From NCBI RefSeq assembly GCF_032854445.1, contig NC_088304.1:28405732-28469731 (forward strand): a stretch of DNA of 64,000 nt, given 5' to 3'. The position numbers and the translations under genes were made by a program. The first letter of the stretch is position 1; every line of letters begins with the position of its first letter. The stretch is from Liolophura sinensis. Its lineage: Eukaryota > Mollusca > Polyplacophora > Chitonida > Chitonidae. The notes below the pieces were generated by a model, which ran no database searches, was not told the DNA's origin, and saw only the letters and a program-made list of their open reading frames with translations. Below are positions 25,921 to 38,100 of the stretch, one piece after another.

Positions 25921-26269
25921 CCTCTCTTTTTAAGCGAACACTTCATTCCTATATTTTTAAATGACACAAAATGATGAAAACTGCAGAAATTTGTATGGGA
26001 AAACAATTGTTTTGATCTGTCAACATGTTACGCAACATGCTGACAATGACTACAACATCAGTCCCTTCTGACAAACAGCATTGGCAATATACATAAGAGA
26101 ATCTTTCAAGGAACATTTTGAATTAAAACTGCAATAAATGAAGGAATGAATACTTGGGTTTTAACGTCGTAACTCTTATTTAGACCTATATTTGTATAAA
26201 CACTAAAGCGGTTTCCTCTCCCCCAGACTTTATGACAAAAGGAATATTTTCGCTTTTGACATGGTAAAT

Positions 26270-26720
26270 TATCCTTACTTGGATAGCAATAAATTAAAGG
26301 GTTCTGCATGTGGCGTGTAGATATCTCGCCTTGTAGCATGTGTTGGATCCTGTATGCTATGCGGCGATTTACATCAAGGTTACAAGTTATTTCTGCAAAA
26401 ACTAGAGTGTCAAGGGTATTCCATTAAACGCCTTCACTCCAAGTGTCTTAGGTTTTACAACGAGTATAATTGCCTTATAAGTAAATGTAGGCATAGCGTT
26501 CAGAATCTCTGGCGCTCTTCTTCGTGACTGTGTCCAGGCAAAATATTCATCGTGTTGAATTAAACCGCCATTTTAGATAAATGAAAAGGTGCAATTAAGG
26601 CGCTACTGAGATACATATTTTGTTGTTGACAACTGGTATTCTAGGATGTTGGTCGATTTGAATACTGATTTACTCAGTCGCCTAGAAATACCTTGCGTTT
26701 TGTTGAGCAAGTCTATTTTG
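26270..26720 (+). mobile_element. Retroelement 3'-end remnant
   Basis: Matches 39235-39890: ttggatagcaat, gcatgtggcgtgtag, ctcgccttgtagcat, gtcaagggtattccattaaacg and gcgttcagaatctctggcg. The frame is broken by stops. It lies in the loop of the large inverted repeat. Confidence 0.65.
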
Positions 26721-27247
26721 AAAGAAGGAACATACATATTTTAGAGCTACAATCAGGCCTTCGTGCCCTTTGACGCGTCATTTTAAAATTTATTTTCTGT
26801 ACAGTCAGACATCAAGAGAGGTTTCTTTGCACAGTAGGCTTGTGTTTGAGATCTATTTTGAGCATTTATTGCTCGTCATCTCTCTGTCCTGTGACGTACT
26901 TTAGTCCCAGTTCCACTGGAGGTGACGTTGCTCTGAAAGTCACTTTTCGTCAACACCCGACGACTGGATTACAGCTAACGAGGGAAATTGGTGACTCGTC
27001 AAAAGATTGAATATCAGTCATTCGTCAGTGTGCTATTGCCAGCGCTGTCTTTCACTTTGAAATTCACGAGGAACTTTGGAATTACCCTTTTCTGTTGACT
27101 GACACTTTTCAATGAATCTGCATGTGATTGAACTGGAATTGTGCGTGCGGATATCTCCCTGAGAGCGTCTTTGTTGTTATTGAATTGATTTGTGTATTGT
27201 ATATAAGTGTATATAAGTTGATGTGTGTGTATCAGATTGTTGTATCA

Positions 27248-27435
27248 GAGGAGTCTCTCACCAATGCGGTCGCTGTGAGTTCAAGTCCAGCTCATGCTGG
27301 CTTCCTCTCCGGCCGTACGTGGGAAGGTCTATCAGCAACCTGCGGATGGTCGTGGGTTTCCCCTGGGCTCTGCTTGGATAAGTGAAATATTCTTGAGTAC
27401 GGCGTAAAAACACAAATCAAATAAATAAATAAATA
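27248..27435 (+). mobile_element. SINE A, near the right-arm apex
   Basis: gagtctctcaccaatgcggt through gagtacggcgtaaaaacac and (AAAT)n. It is internally shortened: the cccggtttcctcccacc block is missing. It lies at the inner boundary of the right arm. Confidence 0.85.
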
Positions 27436-27593
27436 CTCCATTTTTATCATTTTATGTCATTTCAAAATATAGGAATAAAGTGTTCGTTTAAAAAGAAAGG
27501 TGCTAACCTTTCAGTCTCTAAATCACGCCAGACACGGGTTCAAACCCATCCAATGAGTGAACATTTACTGGATTCTCCTGCACTTAATTGTGG

Positions 27594-27763
27594 TCGGTCT
27601 GTCTGCACAGCACGGGTCTGTCTGCACAGCACATGTCTGTCTGCACAGCACGGGTCTGTCTCCACAGCACGTATCTGTCTGCACAGCATGGGTCTGTCTA
27701 CACAGCATGTGTCTGTCTGCACAGCACATGTCTGTCTGCACATCACGGGTATGTCCGCACACC
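27594..27763. repeat. 19-bp minisatellite, right arm only
   Basis: About nine copies of gtctgtctgcacagcacgg with changes. The left arm has only one unit-like stretch (tactgtgcagacagacgaca at 25660), so the array expanded after the arms separated. Open frames through it (HSTGLSAQH and similar) are artefacts. Confidence 0.9.
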
Positions 27764-28474
27764 ATGCGTTTGATGAAGATTACTAGCCTTCCAAGATGAT
27801 GTGCATCACTTCAGGTCAGTAAGTTCCGAACTGAAGATTGATGGTTTGCCCTCAAGTACTCGACTTCTTATGATTTTCTCCACCTAAATAACCGGCTGCC
27901 ACCGTATGAGCGAGGAAAACTTGATTAACAATCGAGTAAATGTTTTTTATTTATTTATAAACGTTTGTGTGAATGTATTGAAGTCATTGTCCGCGAGAGA
28001 AAGAATATCAAAATGTTGTAAGGTTATACAATTTATGGAGTTACTTTCAAATATACATGCTTGTAAATGTAAGCAAGATTATATTTATAAGAACACAGTA
28101 ATGTTTTAGTAAAAAAGCGTCAATGGAAATTAATTATGGACCGAGTTGTTTGCTATGTGTTTTTCCTGAAATAAATGAAGGCCTTTTCAAGCGCACATGA
28201 CTATTTAAAGTTACGTCCGTTTATAAAAAAAACACAGAAAAATGTTTATGAGAAAGCTCACACGGGTATAAGAAGACACGCCTACTTTTTCATTAAAACG
28301 TAAGCTGATATAAATTTTACAACACTGTCGTTTTCAGTAAAACATATTTTAAAACTATTTTCCCCTAAAATGCGAATTTAAGTTTTGTCTCAGTTTTCTC
28401 AATGGGCTTCAAGCTACGGCAAACAGTGGGGTCTCACGCGCGCAGATCAACCTGTAAAGGCTAGGCAGACAAAA

Positions 28475-28702
28475 TGACTCAGTCAGTTAATGCGATAACG
28501 CAGCGTGATGACCCAGGAGCCTTTCACCAATGTGAAATTCAAGTCCAGTTTATGCTGGCTTCCTCTCCGGCCGTAAGTGAAAAGGTCTGCCAGCAACCTG
28601 CGGATCGTCGTGGGTTTCCTTCGGGCTCTGCCTGGTATCCTGGCCAACGTCGTATAAGTGAAATATTCTTGACTACGGCGTAAAACACCAATCAATAATC
28701 AA
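28475..28702 (+). mobile_element. SINE A, right arm
   Basis: gcagcgtgatgacccaggag through tgaaatattcttgactacgg and taaaacaccaatcaat. The left arm (about 24.5 kb) is uninterrupted at this point. Confidence 0.85.
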
Positions 28703-29379
28703 TAATGTATTGGCCAGTTGTAAACAAAGCTGGTGAGCCGCCCTGTAGCTGTTGCAAGGTAAAGGCCAGCGGCTCCCTCCTTTAGTATCACAATCTGCTG
28801 TTTCAAAAAAGCAATAACTTAACAACTTCCGGATGTGAAAATCTGGACTTTTTTTTTCGCTGAGGTTTAGTTTGGAATATAAGCCTCTTCGCTCGGCATT
28901 TTCTTATACCAGGCCTGACTGATTTCTATACGGCTACGATCGAGTCGAAGAGTATGTTTTTGGGGCCCATATTCATCAAAGATCTTAGTTCAGGCTCAAA
29001 TTTCCAAATTATCCGACTGATCTAAAATCTAAAACTTGAAGCGATATTTATCAGATGACTAAGCAGTTAGTTTGTAAAAGTTAAGTTTACGTTAAGGAAT
29101 TCCTTGTCTCGGTCGCTATGGTGGTTCTCGTGTACTTTTAGAAAACGTGTCGCTCTTCTGTTATTGGAGGTAAGGGGAGTTTCTTGATATACAACAGGCG
29201 TCAAAAACATTTAACAGCCGGGCTAATTGTCATGATGTCGGAATCAGAGAGCAGAAAACGTAAGACTAACTGAAACAAACAGGATGCACTGATACTCTCT
29301 GGGCTTGTGAAGGATAATCGTTTGTCATGAAAAATAAATATAAGACAGTCAAGTTTTCTGCATATTAAAACTGTATTTA

Positions 29380-30340
29380 TATTAGATGAACCGCCTGTAC
29401 CTCGCTCTTTTTCATTACATTAGGTTCTATAAAAAGAATAATTTTTAAGAGTTGTTTTATCTTTGTCAGGTGAGTTTCCTGAAGACAAATGGCAATTGGG
29501 TTAAGAGATTGAGCTAATTGTATTATTTCAATAAACTTTACCTTAAAACCTATTTTTGTGAGAACTGTTGCATGATCTCTCAGGTGCCGCGGATGTGTCC
29601 TTTACAACCGCAACAGATGTGGAAAGCACTTCGTCCTCCGATGGTCCGGATTTGAGTGACGTTTTCTCTATAATGGCTCTAGAGTGAAAGTGTGTAAATC
29701 CAGGGGCCGTAGAACCAGTAGAAATATCAATCTGATTGAAGGAAGGGTCTGCTTAGCCCAGTGCTCCAAACTTATTGAAGCACTGGATCGGATCCTTCTC
29801 GGCCTTTGTGGGACGCTGTACAGAAAGCAGGGTTTGGACTTATTTTGGCTTTTCCACTGCGTTCCCCAGAAGCTGCGCTGTAGGTGGGAGGAATGAAAGG
29901 AGCAGCATTTGGACAAGATTTCTGATCAGTTAGAGATAGAACGAGATTAATGTAAAATACTATGTCGGTTTGTGATGATGAACTGGCTGTGTTACGTATT
30001 GATTTCATGAGGTTTTGTGGCTTCAGTCTATCAGTGTCAAGTCATTAATGTTTGGCTTTCCACAGAAACCGAGGGTTTCCTGACAACACTGGCGTATTTA
30101 GATTTAGCAAAGCTAGCCGTGGTCGAGATCTGATGCCTTATTATTTTTATATTTAACCCTTATAATTCCTTTTTCTTTTTTCAGCACACAGGGCAATACT
30201 TGGAAGAAGCCATGTGAGCTCCGCAGCAATTTATACATTTCACTGTGTTTTTGCAATCCAAGCCCTTATGTCCTTCCGCATATCTAAGCACACCAGTTTA
30301 TTGTAGCATTGGCCCCTGCCATGGCCAAACCTCTGATATG
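29380..30340 (-). pseudogene. LINE remnant: ORF1 zinc knuckles and ORF2 endonuclease start
   Basis: Reading the minus strand from 30340, QRFGHGRGQCYNKLVC then (after a frameshift) RYAEGHKGLDCKNTVKCINC and AHMASSKYCPVC are typical gag-like CCHC knuckles of Jockey/CR1-type LINE ORF1. Further on, SLNPIAICLQETHLTKIKQ at about 29540-29435 is the start of an APE-type endonuclease (LQET motif). Stops, shifts and a deletion make it inactive. Its inner part forms the outer right arm of the inverted repeat. Confidence 0.7.
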
Positions 30341-30344
30341 AAAA

Positions 30345-31480
30345 ACACCGGGTCGAGTTAGGTATAAATACCTCTACTTGTACATTTTATTGCCCCATAT
30401 AGATTAATGTTGGCAGTGAAAAGCTACCACACGTCAAAAGACGTGCATTTGTTTCGATAAGTGATCCTTCTTTTTAATAACAAAATGTTCCACATTGGTT
30501 ATGCCCTGAGGCTTGAGTTAAAATTTTATTTCGTCCTCTGTTATATCCGAAACCATGATTGAACTAACAAAGCGCACATGTCCTAGCAATTGAAAGAACA
30601 GCAGTACGATCAATATCCAGAAGTAGTTCCTTCTTTATTTGAAGATAAAAGTGTGTTAATACACTGACAATTGAGACTATTTACGGTGAAGATGATGTCA
30701 GTAGGGTCGATGGTTTTAGGGCGTCGTTACTTTATTTAAGATATGTGCAGTAAAGAAGACTTTTTTATCTGCACACAGTGTGCATCGATCTTCAATGTTA
30801 GTCTGTGTTAAGATGGCACTGGAAATCACTTGATGAAATTAGAAGTGTCATACACTAATTTATGTGATAAAGAATCGGACTGAGGTGGAAATTCATACAC
30901 CGAAACCGTATCAGTATCAACGATATTATTGTTATGTGGCCTGAGCACATCAAAGAACGCCTTACACGTACGTGGGCTGAAAGTTCAGTATTGTTTGGTT
31001 CCTGGAAAATAGATGGTTGCGAGAGTTATTCCCCTGGACCAATTCACAATGCATACGGGACGTGCATGTATAGTAAATTTTCACTTTTACGTTCCGGACG
31101 GAGGTGTAGAAATCCAGAGTACCCGGACTGAGCCATCCGCCTTTTGCATGCAACTGAGGAACTTTTTCGCCTGTCACCTACAGATTTTCATTTGCAGCTG
31201 TAAGTATTTGCTTTTATGGAGACGATACGAACGATTCCATTACGGCAGAAGCCACTATAAATGCTATAAGAAACATCATACTTGAAGAAATCTGTTAAGT
31301 ACCACAGCCATAAATATAATCAATATTATTTCACTGTATATAAATGAATACGCACACATCAGAGGAATTGTTCCTAAGAGTTTAACCAGAACTAATACAT
31401 AACCAATAATAGACACAAATAACACATAACTTGAACCAATTACTAGTCTTAAAAAATATAAAACAAGCATTGTTTTATAG
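30345..31480. other. Unassigned DNA downstream of the lectin stop
   Basis: Probably includes the lectin 3' UTR near 31.3-31.48 kb on the minus strand. Frames at 30934-31131 (plus) and 30962-31177 (minus) overlap and have no recognised domain. Confidence 0.4.
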
Positions 31481-31482
31481 TT

Positions 31483-31700
31483 TTAAATCATAACGAGTTC
31501 CCATGCGTCCCATGCAGAATTATTCACGCGTTGAAGTTTGTTTTCAGTGCGTGTAAATCCTCGACATTGGCCAGTTTGGGTGTTGTAGTTGAATACCTGA
31601 CAAAGGTGCAGACAGAAGCGGGAACACACTGTAGCGGCATATGTTCTCTTTTGGAACCCCGCTTTGCAATCCTGGAAACTGAATGAACACACCCTGTGGT
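31483..31700 (-). CDS. Lectin exon 4: PAN/apple-like module and stop
   Basis: The acceptor is ttaccgttgttag, phase 1, with stop TAA at 31485-31483. It encodes a cysteine-rich module with the spacing C-x6-C-x13-C-x3-C-x3-C-x11-C and the segments VFNYNTQTGQCRGF and AWDAWELV. I read this as a PAN/apple-type fold, by similarity to modules attached to lectins in other lophotrochozoans. The linkage to exon 3 rests on matching phase, strand and proximity, and is the least certain joint of the model. Confidence 0.6.
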
Positions 31701-32079
31701 CTAACAACGGTAACGACAATAAAGAGAGTTTAGGCTTCAAGAGGATGAAAGTGTCTAAGATTTAAATCATACATAGTTTCAACTTCAAAGTTGTCTGCTG
31801 CTCCAAGAATTGGATTTACCTCGAAAAGTTTCGTTCACTGTATAGTACAACACGATGTGTAAAAATTTACCGCTACCTGAATAAAACCCGATTCCTAAGA
31901 AAGATTTTTATCCAGATTTTCTTACTTACTTTCCCTCCTCTTAACGCTTTGTGCGGGATGGCGCTTTGTTACTTGTCGCCCTGCCAAGAAGAATGAAATT
32001 AAACCGCAAGCTATTATGATTTATGGATTTGTGTGTATGTATGCGTGTTTGTGTGTGTGTGTCTATGTATGCATGTGTG

Positions 32080-32112
<33 letters not shown>

Positions 32113-35100
32113 GTATGTATGTGTGTATGTATGTATGTGTTTGTGTATATGTGTATGTATGTATTTATGTATGTATGTATGTATGCATGTGTGTATGTAT
32201 GTATGTGTGTGTGTGTGTATGTATGTATTTATTTTCTTGAGTGATGTTGAACAACACACTCTTACACGATACCAATTCCAGATGAACCATGCAGTTTACT
32301 TATTTATCGCCTTCCTCAAATTTCATCCTCAAAATGTAAGGCGGATTACAATGTGCTGAGAGAGTTCTGAAAAATGACCACCATATTTGATCAAAATGAT
32401 TTGTGTTTAACACCAGGTTTTCAACCTATTCTCCACTTACACTGTAAAACTACTAAGCGACTCCACTAGGGGTATGACTGCAGAGCTTTCCGATGAAAGA
32501 CAAACCATCTTATCCACGATCGCGCTCCCCAGGACTATTCTGGCATTTACCGCTTCCAATATTACATCTTAAATGTTGTGCATGTATTTGTTTTCTAGAG
32601 AATCATCATGAGTGTCCCTTCTCAGTGTTTCCTGTTGGGACCAAGCTACAAGTAGCAAATTGTACTATACCTCTTGTAGACATACGAGACGTTCTCCATG
32701 CCTTTAGCCTTGACGCTGCAGTTGTTTCCTCTGCAATCAGATAGATATCAATACGCTTGTGCGGGACTTCATGAGAGGATTGAAAAGAAAATTTACATGT
32801 AGCAAGAGTAAAATTTCGGTTTATTTATTCTAGAGTTGGAAATCAAAACAATCTAATACAAGGCCCACAAGAGGAATATTGGTGACCGTTTCCACGAATC
32901 TCAGCTGTGGTTCTATGATCAGTCATGACTGAGCTTCAGTACAACTACATATATCATGGTGAATTATGCCTATGGTTCTCCACACAAACATTACGGCTGC
33001 ACTTCACCACAACCACTGTAGACTTCTTGCTGAATGAGTGCTCTGGTTCTGCATGCAATCGTGATGGTTGCGCTTCACCCCAACCATTGTGGGTTTATTG
33101 ATCAATTATCGCTGTGGCTCTGCGTGCAGTTTCGACGGTTGCAATTGACCACATCTATTCCAGGCTTATTACGGAATAATCGCTGTGGTTCTAAACTCAG
33201 TTTTAATGATTGCAATTGACCAACGGCAGTATGCTAATTGCGAATGTTGGTTCCGCATACATATTGGTTAGGTTTAACCTGATCAAAACATGCCACTCTG
33301 ATTGACAAATGCGTAGTGTAGTTCTTAGTGAGTAGTTGAGTCAAACGTCACCGCCTTGAAAGTCTTAACGGCAGAGTTTCATTCTGTATGAGTCAATACA
33401 TAAATGCTGAAAATAAGATAAATAAAGTCTTCTGTTCTCAAGTATTCACTACATTGTTTTACCTGTTAATGGTGTCGTGGTTGCCATGGTTTTAGTTGGA
33501 TCGACGGGGATAGATTCTCGTTTAAACACGGCCGTGAGATCTGAAAGGTCAGAGACGCATTATAAGCAGCATATAAATAACAAATATACAGATATTTACA
33601 AGTAACGCTAAGTTTACAGCCTTAAATCTCCCAGATGCTGATTTGAATTGAGCAGGGGTTTTAGACGCGTTTAATATGATCTCGCATATTGAGAAAGGCT
33701 GCAGATCCATTATACAGTAACACGTCTGACCGTTTAACCCATCACACCTCGCTCGACTTGTCATCTTAATACGATGTTAATACAGGATCGCTATAGCCTG
33801 AATAGGCTATAATATAAGCGTAAAAATATTTTTCACCTTGTAACATTTCTTAAATCACAAGTTGTTGTTGCAAAAACAAGCGTGTCAATATTCATCTATC
33901 AAACACCTTTATTCCACGTTTCTTGGTTTTACAGTAAATATAGTTCTCTTGTAAGTAAATATAGACAGAGCGTCCAGAACCTCTGGTACTCTGCTTCATG
34001 ATGTACTTTAATTCCGCATAAGCCTGGCGTTGGGGCGCTATATTCGTCGTGTTGAATTAGATCTCCATGTTGGATATATGAACAGTTATCTGTTTGGACG
34101 CAGAGATCCCTCATATCTGGTAGACGTGCAGAAAATGATAAGTTTTCTACTGTGGGATAAATATAAAGTAACACTTCAACACAGAATTTTGATTACGTTT
34201 AGACAACCCTAGTTTCTAAAATGATACAGTGAGTATAATAATAAGAAAGATTTACAGCATAGAGAGTAAATTAGTATTAGCTGGCAAATGCATGGTTACA
34301 AGCAATTCTAACTGTTCGTGTAAATGCTTACATGGTAGCAAAATACACACTGTCTGGCACCGTTGCTTAAGCAGAATTAGGTAAAAAAAACACAAGGATG
34401 TTACCTGTAAATTAGACGTCACATATTGTTGACTTCATAAAATTCGTCATTAGTCTAGAATGACTCAAAATATATTTTCATCACATTTGATAGAAAATAA
34501 CATGAAACAACACAAATGGGCCAGGCCTCAGGGATGAACCCTCTTGATTTTCAGGACAGAACCTTCAGGATCTTAAGAGATATGCCCCATAATGGTATTT
34601 AGTTCCCCTTAACCCGCTTATTCCTCAGTTTACCAGATGCGATCGATGTGATTTGCATTTAGATTCAATTTTCAATCTTCAGTTGGAAATATATTTAGTT
34701 TGTAGGCGACAAGTTTAGGAGTATTTTAATTGGAGTAAGATTTGAAGTCCTACTGAGGCTTGTGTATGTATAATCCATAACATCTGAATTTAGGTCAACC
34801 GGTAGTTTGTACAAGGACGTCAAATGTCAGGCTGTAGATAATAAAAATAAAAATATTCCTTACCATGCTCGCAGGCGTAGGGATACTTGTTAGGACAGGC
34901 GTACTTTCCCCACCAATAGTCGACATTATCGTCTAACCTAGACCCGCGGTTTATGGTCAAACATGACAGTTGTTTTATAAACCAGCTATTCATTTCTGAT
35001 GAAAAGGACTTGGCCCAGAGATCACCGACGACAGGGGTACCTAAGGGTAAAATAAAGACGGAGTAATATACAATGCAGTCATGTAAAAAATAACTATCCT

Positions 35101-38100
35101 GTTGAATGTTTATCGATATAAACCTCGATGATGCCATCTCCACCAGGAAAATCTTGGTTTATCGTGGTGATAATTGGCCAATGGTTACACGAAAAAGGTG
35201 AAGAACGGTCTCTTGTCACTTGTATAAATACTTAAGTAGTAGCAATTTGCACACTCTGTTGCACAATGGCCTAAGCAGAATTAGGAGAAAATAAGCACAG
35301 GTGTTAATTGCAATATATTATGTATAATATGTTGTGTTGTCATGACAATTAATAAACACGTTAGAAACAATGAAAAGGAACCAGCCCTCTAGACAAATCA
35401 GGAACCTAATCATTTAAAAGTCTTTTGACAAATACTGGAAATATAGAATATAATTAAAAACGTACGGCGCAGACAGTAAAAATGTACATTCATCCTTGAA
35501 GCATTGAGTATATGTTTTTTCAGCTGTTTAGAGGATACCAATATCTAAGCGATACACACAACTGTCTACGCCGATGCAACAAAGCGACATCATGTACATA
35601 GAGCTGATACCACTTAACCAAACACACATGTTGTCATGATAATCTATTTAAAATACACCTTTAATTTTACATATTTAATTCATTGAAAGCCGGCATGGTC
35701 ATAGACAAGGGACAAACATCTTATCACAAAATGCAACTGTATAAATTTAATCGTCAATAATACGACGTCAAAGATAATTTGACGTCAAAAGTACCATGCC
35801 AGTGGCGATATTTTCGCAAACGGATTTTAACATTTAAATTTGAATACTCTCATGTAACAGAAAAGCTGGTCAACACATCTACACATGACGTGCCATTTCA
35901 CTTCGCAAGAGAATTTGTCAAAACTTGTCAAGATTCAGTTACTGATGTTTCAAGGTATCACCGGCACGTGTAAGCTTTTCGGCATGAATTACGTATGACA
36001 ATTCACCAACTTGGCAGTTGACCAAATAGGTTTAAAAGGTTTCACCTAAAGATAAGCAGACTACATCTAGAGGATGAAAACCAAATGTGGAGTGAAAATA
36101 ACTCTGCAGTAGGTGTACGAATGGAAAACGGTAATGCAAATCCTCGATCCTTGATCAAAAGCTTGAGCCGATTGTTGGAAGAACTTTCCTTCACGCATGT
36201 GCAAAATTTCTTGGATAGATTACCAATGAATGAAATATGCTCATTAAAAATGTACTAAAAAGACAACACAAATTATGCCTCATAGATTGATTTTTCGTTT
36301 CCTTTGACCAATACCGGTCACAGTATAATCCGCAAAACATATTATTATACCCCATACAGTGATTCTTCCTTTATATTGGACAAATACACAGTCACGTGAT
36401 ATTCCGAAAAACATGATGTACAAAGATAACGCGCTCAAGCAAAGCAATGTCATTACCACAAGATAATATATACCTTTACAAGGCAATAACAAACGATGAC
36501 GTGCTAATAGCCATTGATCAAATGCGTTTATTCTATTGCAGTTATCGCCCTTGTGCGCTCTCTGACGTCTGCTTATTTATAAAGTAAACAACAGGATGAT
36601 AGCTAGCTCCGCGATCGACGAAAAATTCGGCGATTTAATATACCAACTAAGTTGGCACACTTTTCTGAGTATGACATTCAAGGTTTTATCGTCTAATCGC
36701 CCTGATTTATACACGAACAATTGGAATCAAAGTGCAACCGAGGCAAATAATTTGTACACCATTTGGATACTGATTTCATTCATTTTTTAGAACATTTCTT
36801 GCGTCTTTCCAACATCAATGGAAACTGTCGAGTGTTTCGCTTTGTCCAAATTCGTCTTAACATAGCAGTTCATATACTTTTATAGTTTCGAGGTTTTATT
36901 AAAAGGTCGATTTGAGGTTTGTGATTACCGGCCACTCTGTTGACGATTGGTATACGAATGTCTGCTTTGAATCTGTGCGTCGCAACGAACATTCATATAC
37001 CAGCCGTCAATCAGTAAGGAAAGTCTAGGTGAATAATCGCAAGAAAAACACAAACCAATAACGAACAAAGAATGTATGTATAGTACGAAGACGGAAGGAA
37101 TCAAGCAAAGAGAAGCAGTCAACAATGATGCTGTAAGGAGGCAAGGTATGTTTTGCGCTTTATTGCAACTCTTCATATATACAAAGCGGCGGTCTAATTC
37201 AACACGATGAATATAAAGCCCCTAGCCCCTGTTTAAAAGGCGTCAGTTGCACAATCATGAAGTCTCGGTCTGTATTTAATATGTCTTTGCACACGGCCCG
37301 ATATTGACTGGTACATATAATTCCTTACATATCCCACAGAATGCATAACATAGTTATCTTTGGAAGGAGGATAGAAACAGACCTAGAAAGGACATGTAAG
37401 TAAATATGGGCACATTGTGCAGAGTCTTTCACATCTGCTTCACAAAAGGCCTGCTCTGAAGTACCTCACTTATCACCCTTGGGCGACTGTGACGTAACGC
37501 GAGATAGTTTTTGAGAAGTGAAACTACAAGATCAGGGACCTTGCCTATTAAAGCATACAGTACGTGAGTTATGTCACGACAGAGACAAATATCTTCTAAC
37601 AAAATGTAACAATAACATCACATCAGTCTTTGCGAGTTACGATGTCGAGATATCCTGAATGAAGTCCTTGTTTTTCAGGCTAAATGGTTAAGCGAAGCTG
37701 TGTATTGTACTTAATTAGGTTAAGGGTTTTAAAATTACCTACGAAGTTTACAAAGTTTAAAGTTGTCCTAATGCTAGGTCTTCATCAAGTTTATACAGCT
37801 TTAACCCCGAAACCTGCCATTAGAAAACATAATACTCAGGCTCAACCTAATCATTGTTTACTCCTGAAAACGCACTTTTTATACGGGAGAGCTCAAGAGA
37901 GGTAATTCCGCGAAGTCCTACTTTGTTTAATCCTGCAAAATCCAGGCGATGTATTCATTGCGTTGAAATGGGTCCCCGATTTGGATATATGTGCAGTTGC
38001 AATGAAAGCGAAAGTAATATGCATATTTTTTATTCTCGACAATTTATAACCTGACATGACACGCGATTTGAATTCTGATTCAATTCATTCACTTCCACTG

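Larger units (their letters stand above)
23514..29763. repeat. Large inverted duplication (arms about 2.3-2.5 kb)
   Basis: The left arm (23514-25985) is the reverse complement of the right arm (27437-29763) with moderate divergence and indels. Anchors from outside in: caatcagatt/aatctgattg, gaccgtcggaggatgttg, tgcggttgtaa, caaggaattc, cttttcaagcgcacatg, cggtccataatg, ttgccctcaagtactcgact, gattctcctgc, the gacacgggttcaa(a/t)cc block, and the aggaataaagtgttcgttt block. A spacer of about 1.45 kb separates the arms. Each arm has private SINE insertions. The outer ends are LINE sequence in opposite orientations. Confidence 0.85.

Noticed and set aside
27454-27799. Repetitive STCLSAQH- and CCADRHVLC-type frames
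   Set aside because: Both strands translate the 19-bp minisatellite.
32014-32359. THTYIHT and VCVCMYVC frames
   Set aside because: Translations of the TATG/TG microsatellite.
33549-33764. Extra lectin exon (ARCDGLNGQTCYCIMDLQPF)
   Set aside because: It is cysteine-containing and on the right strand, but has no convincing phase-1 acceptor and donor pair; the four-exon model is already in frame without it.
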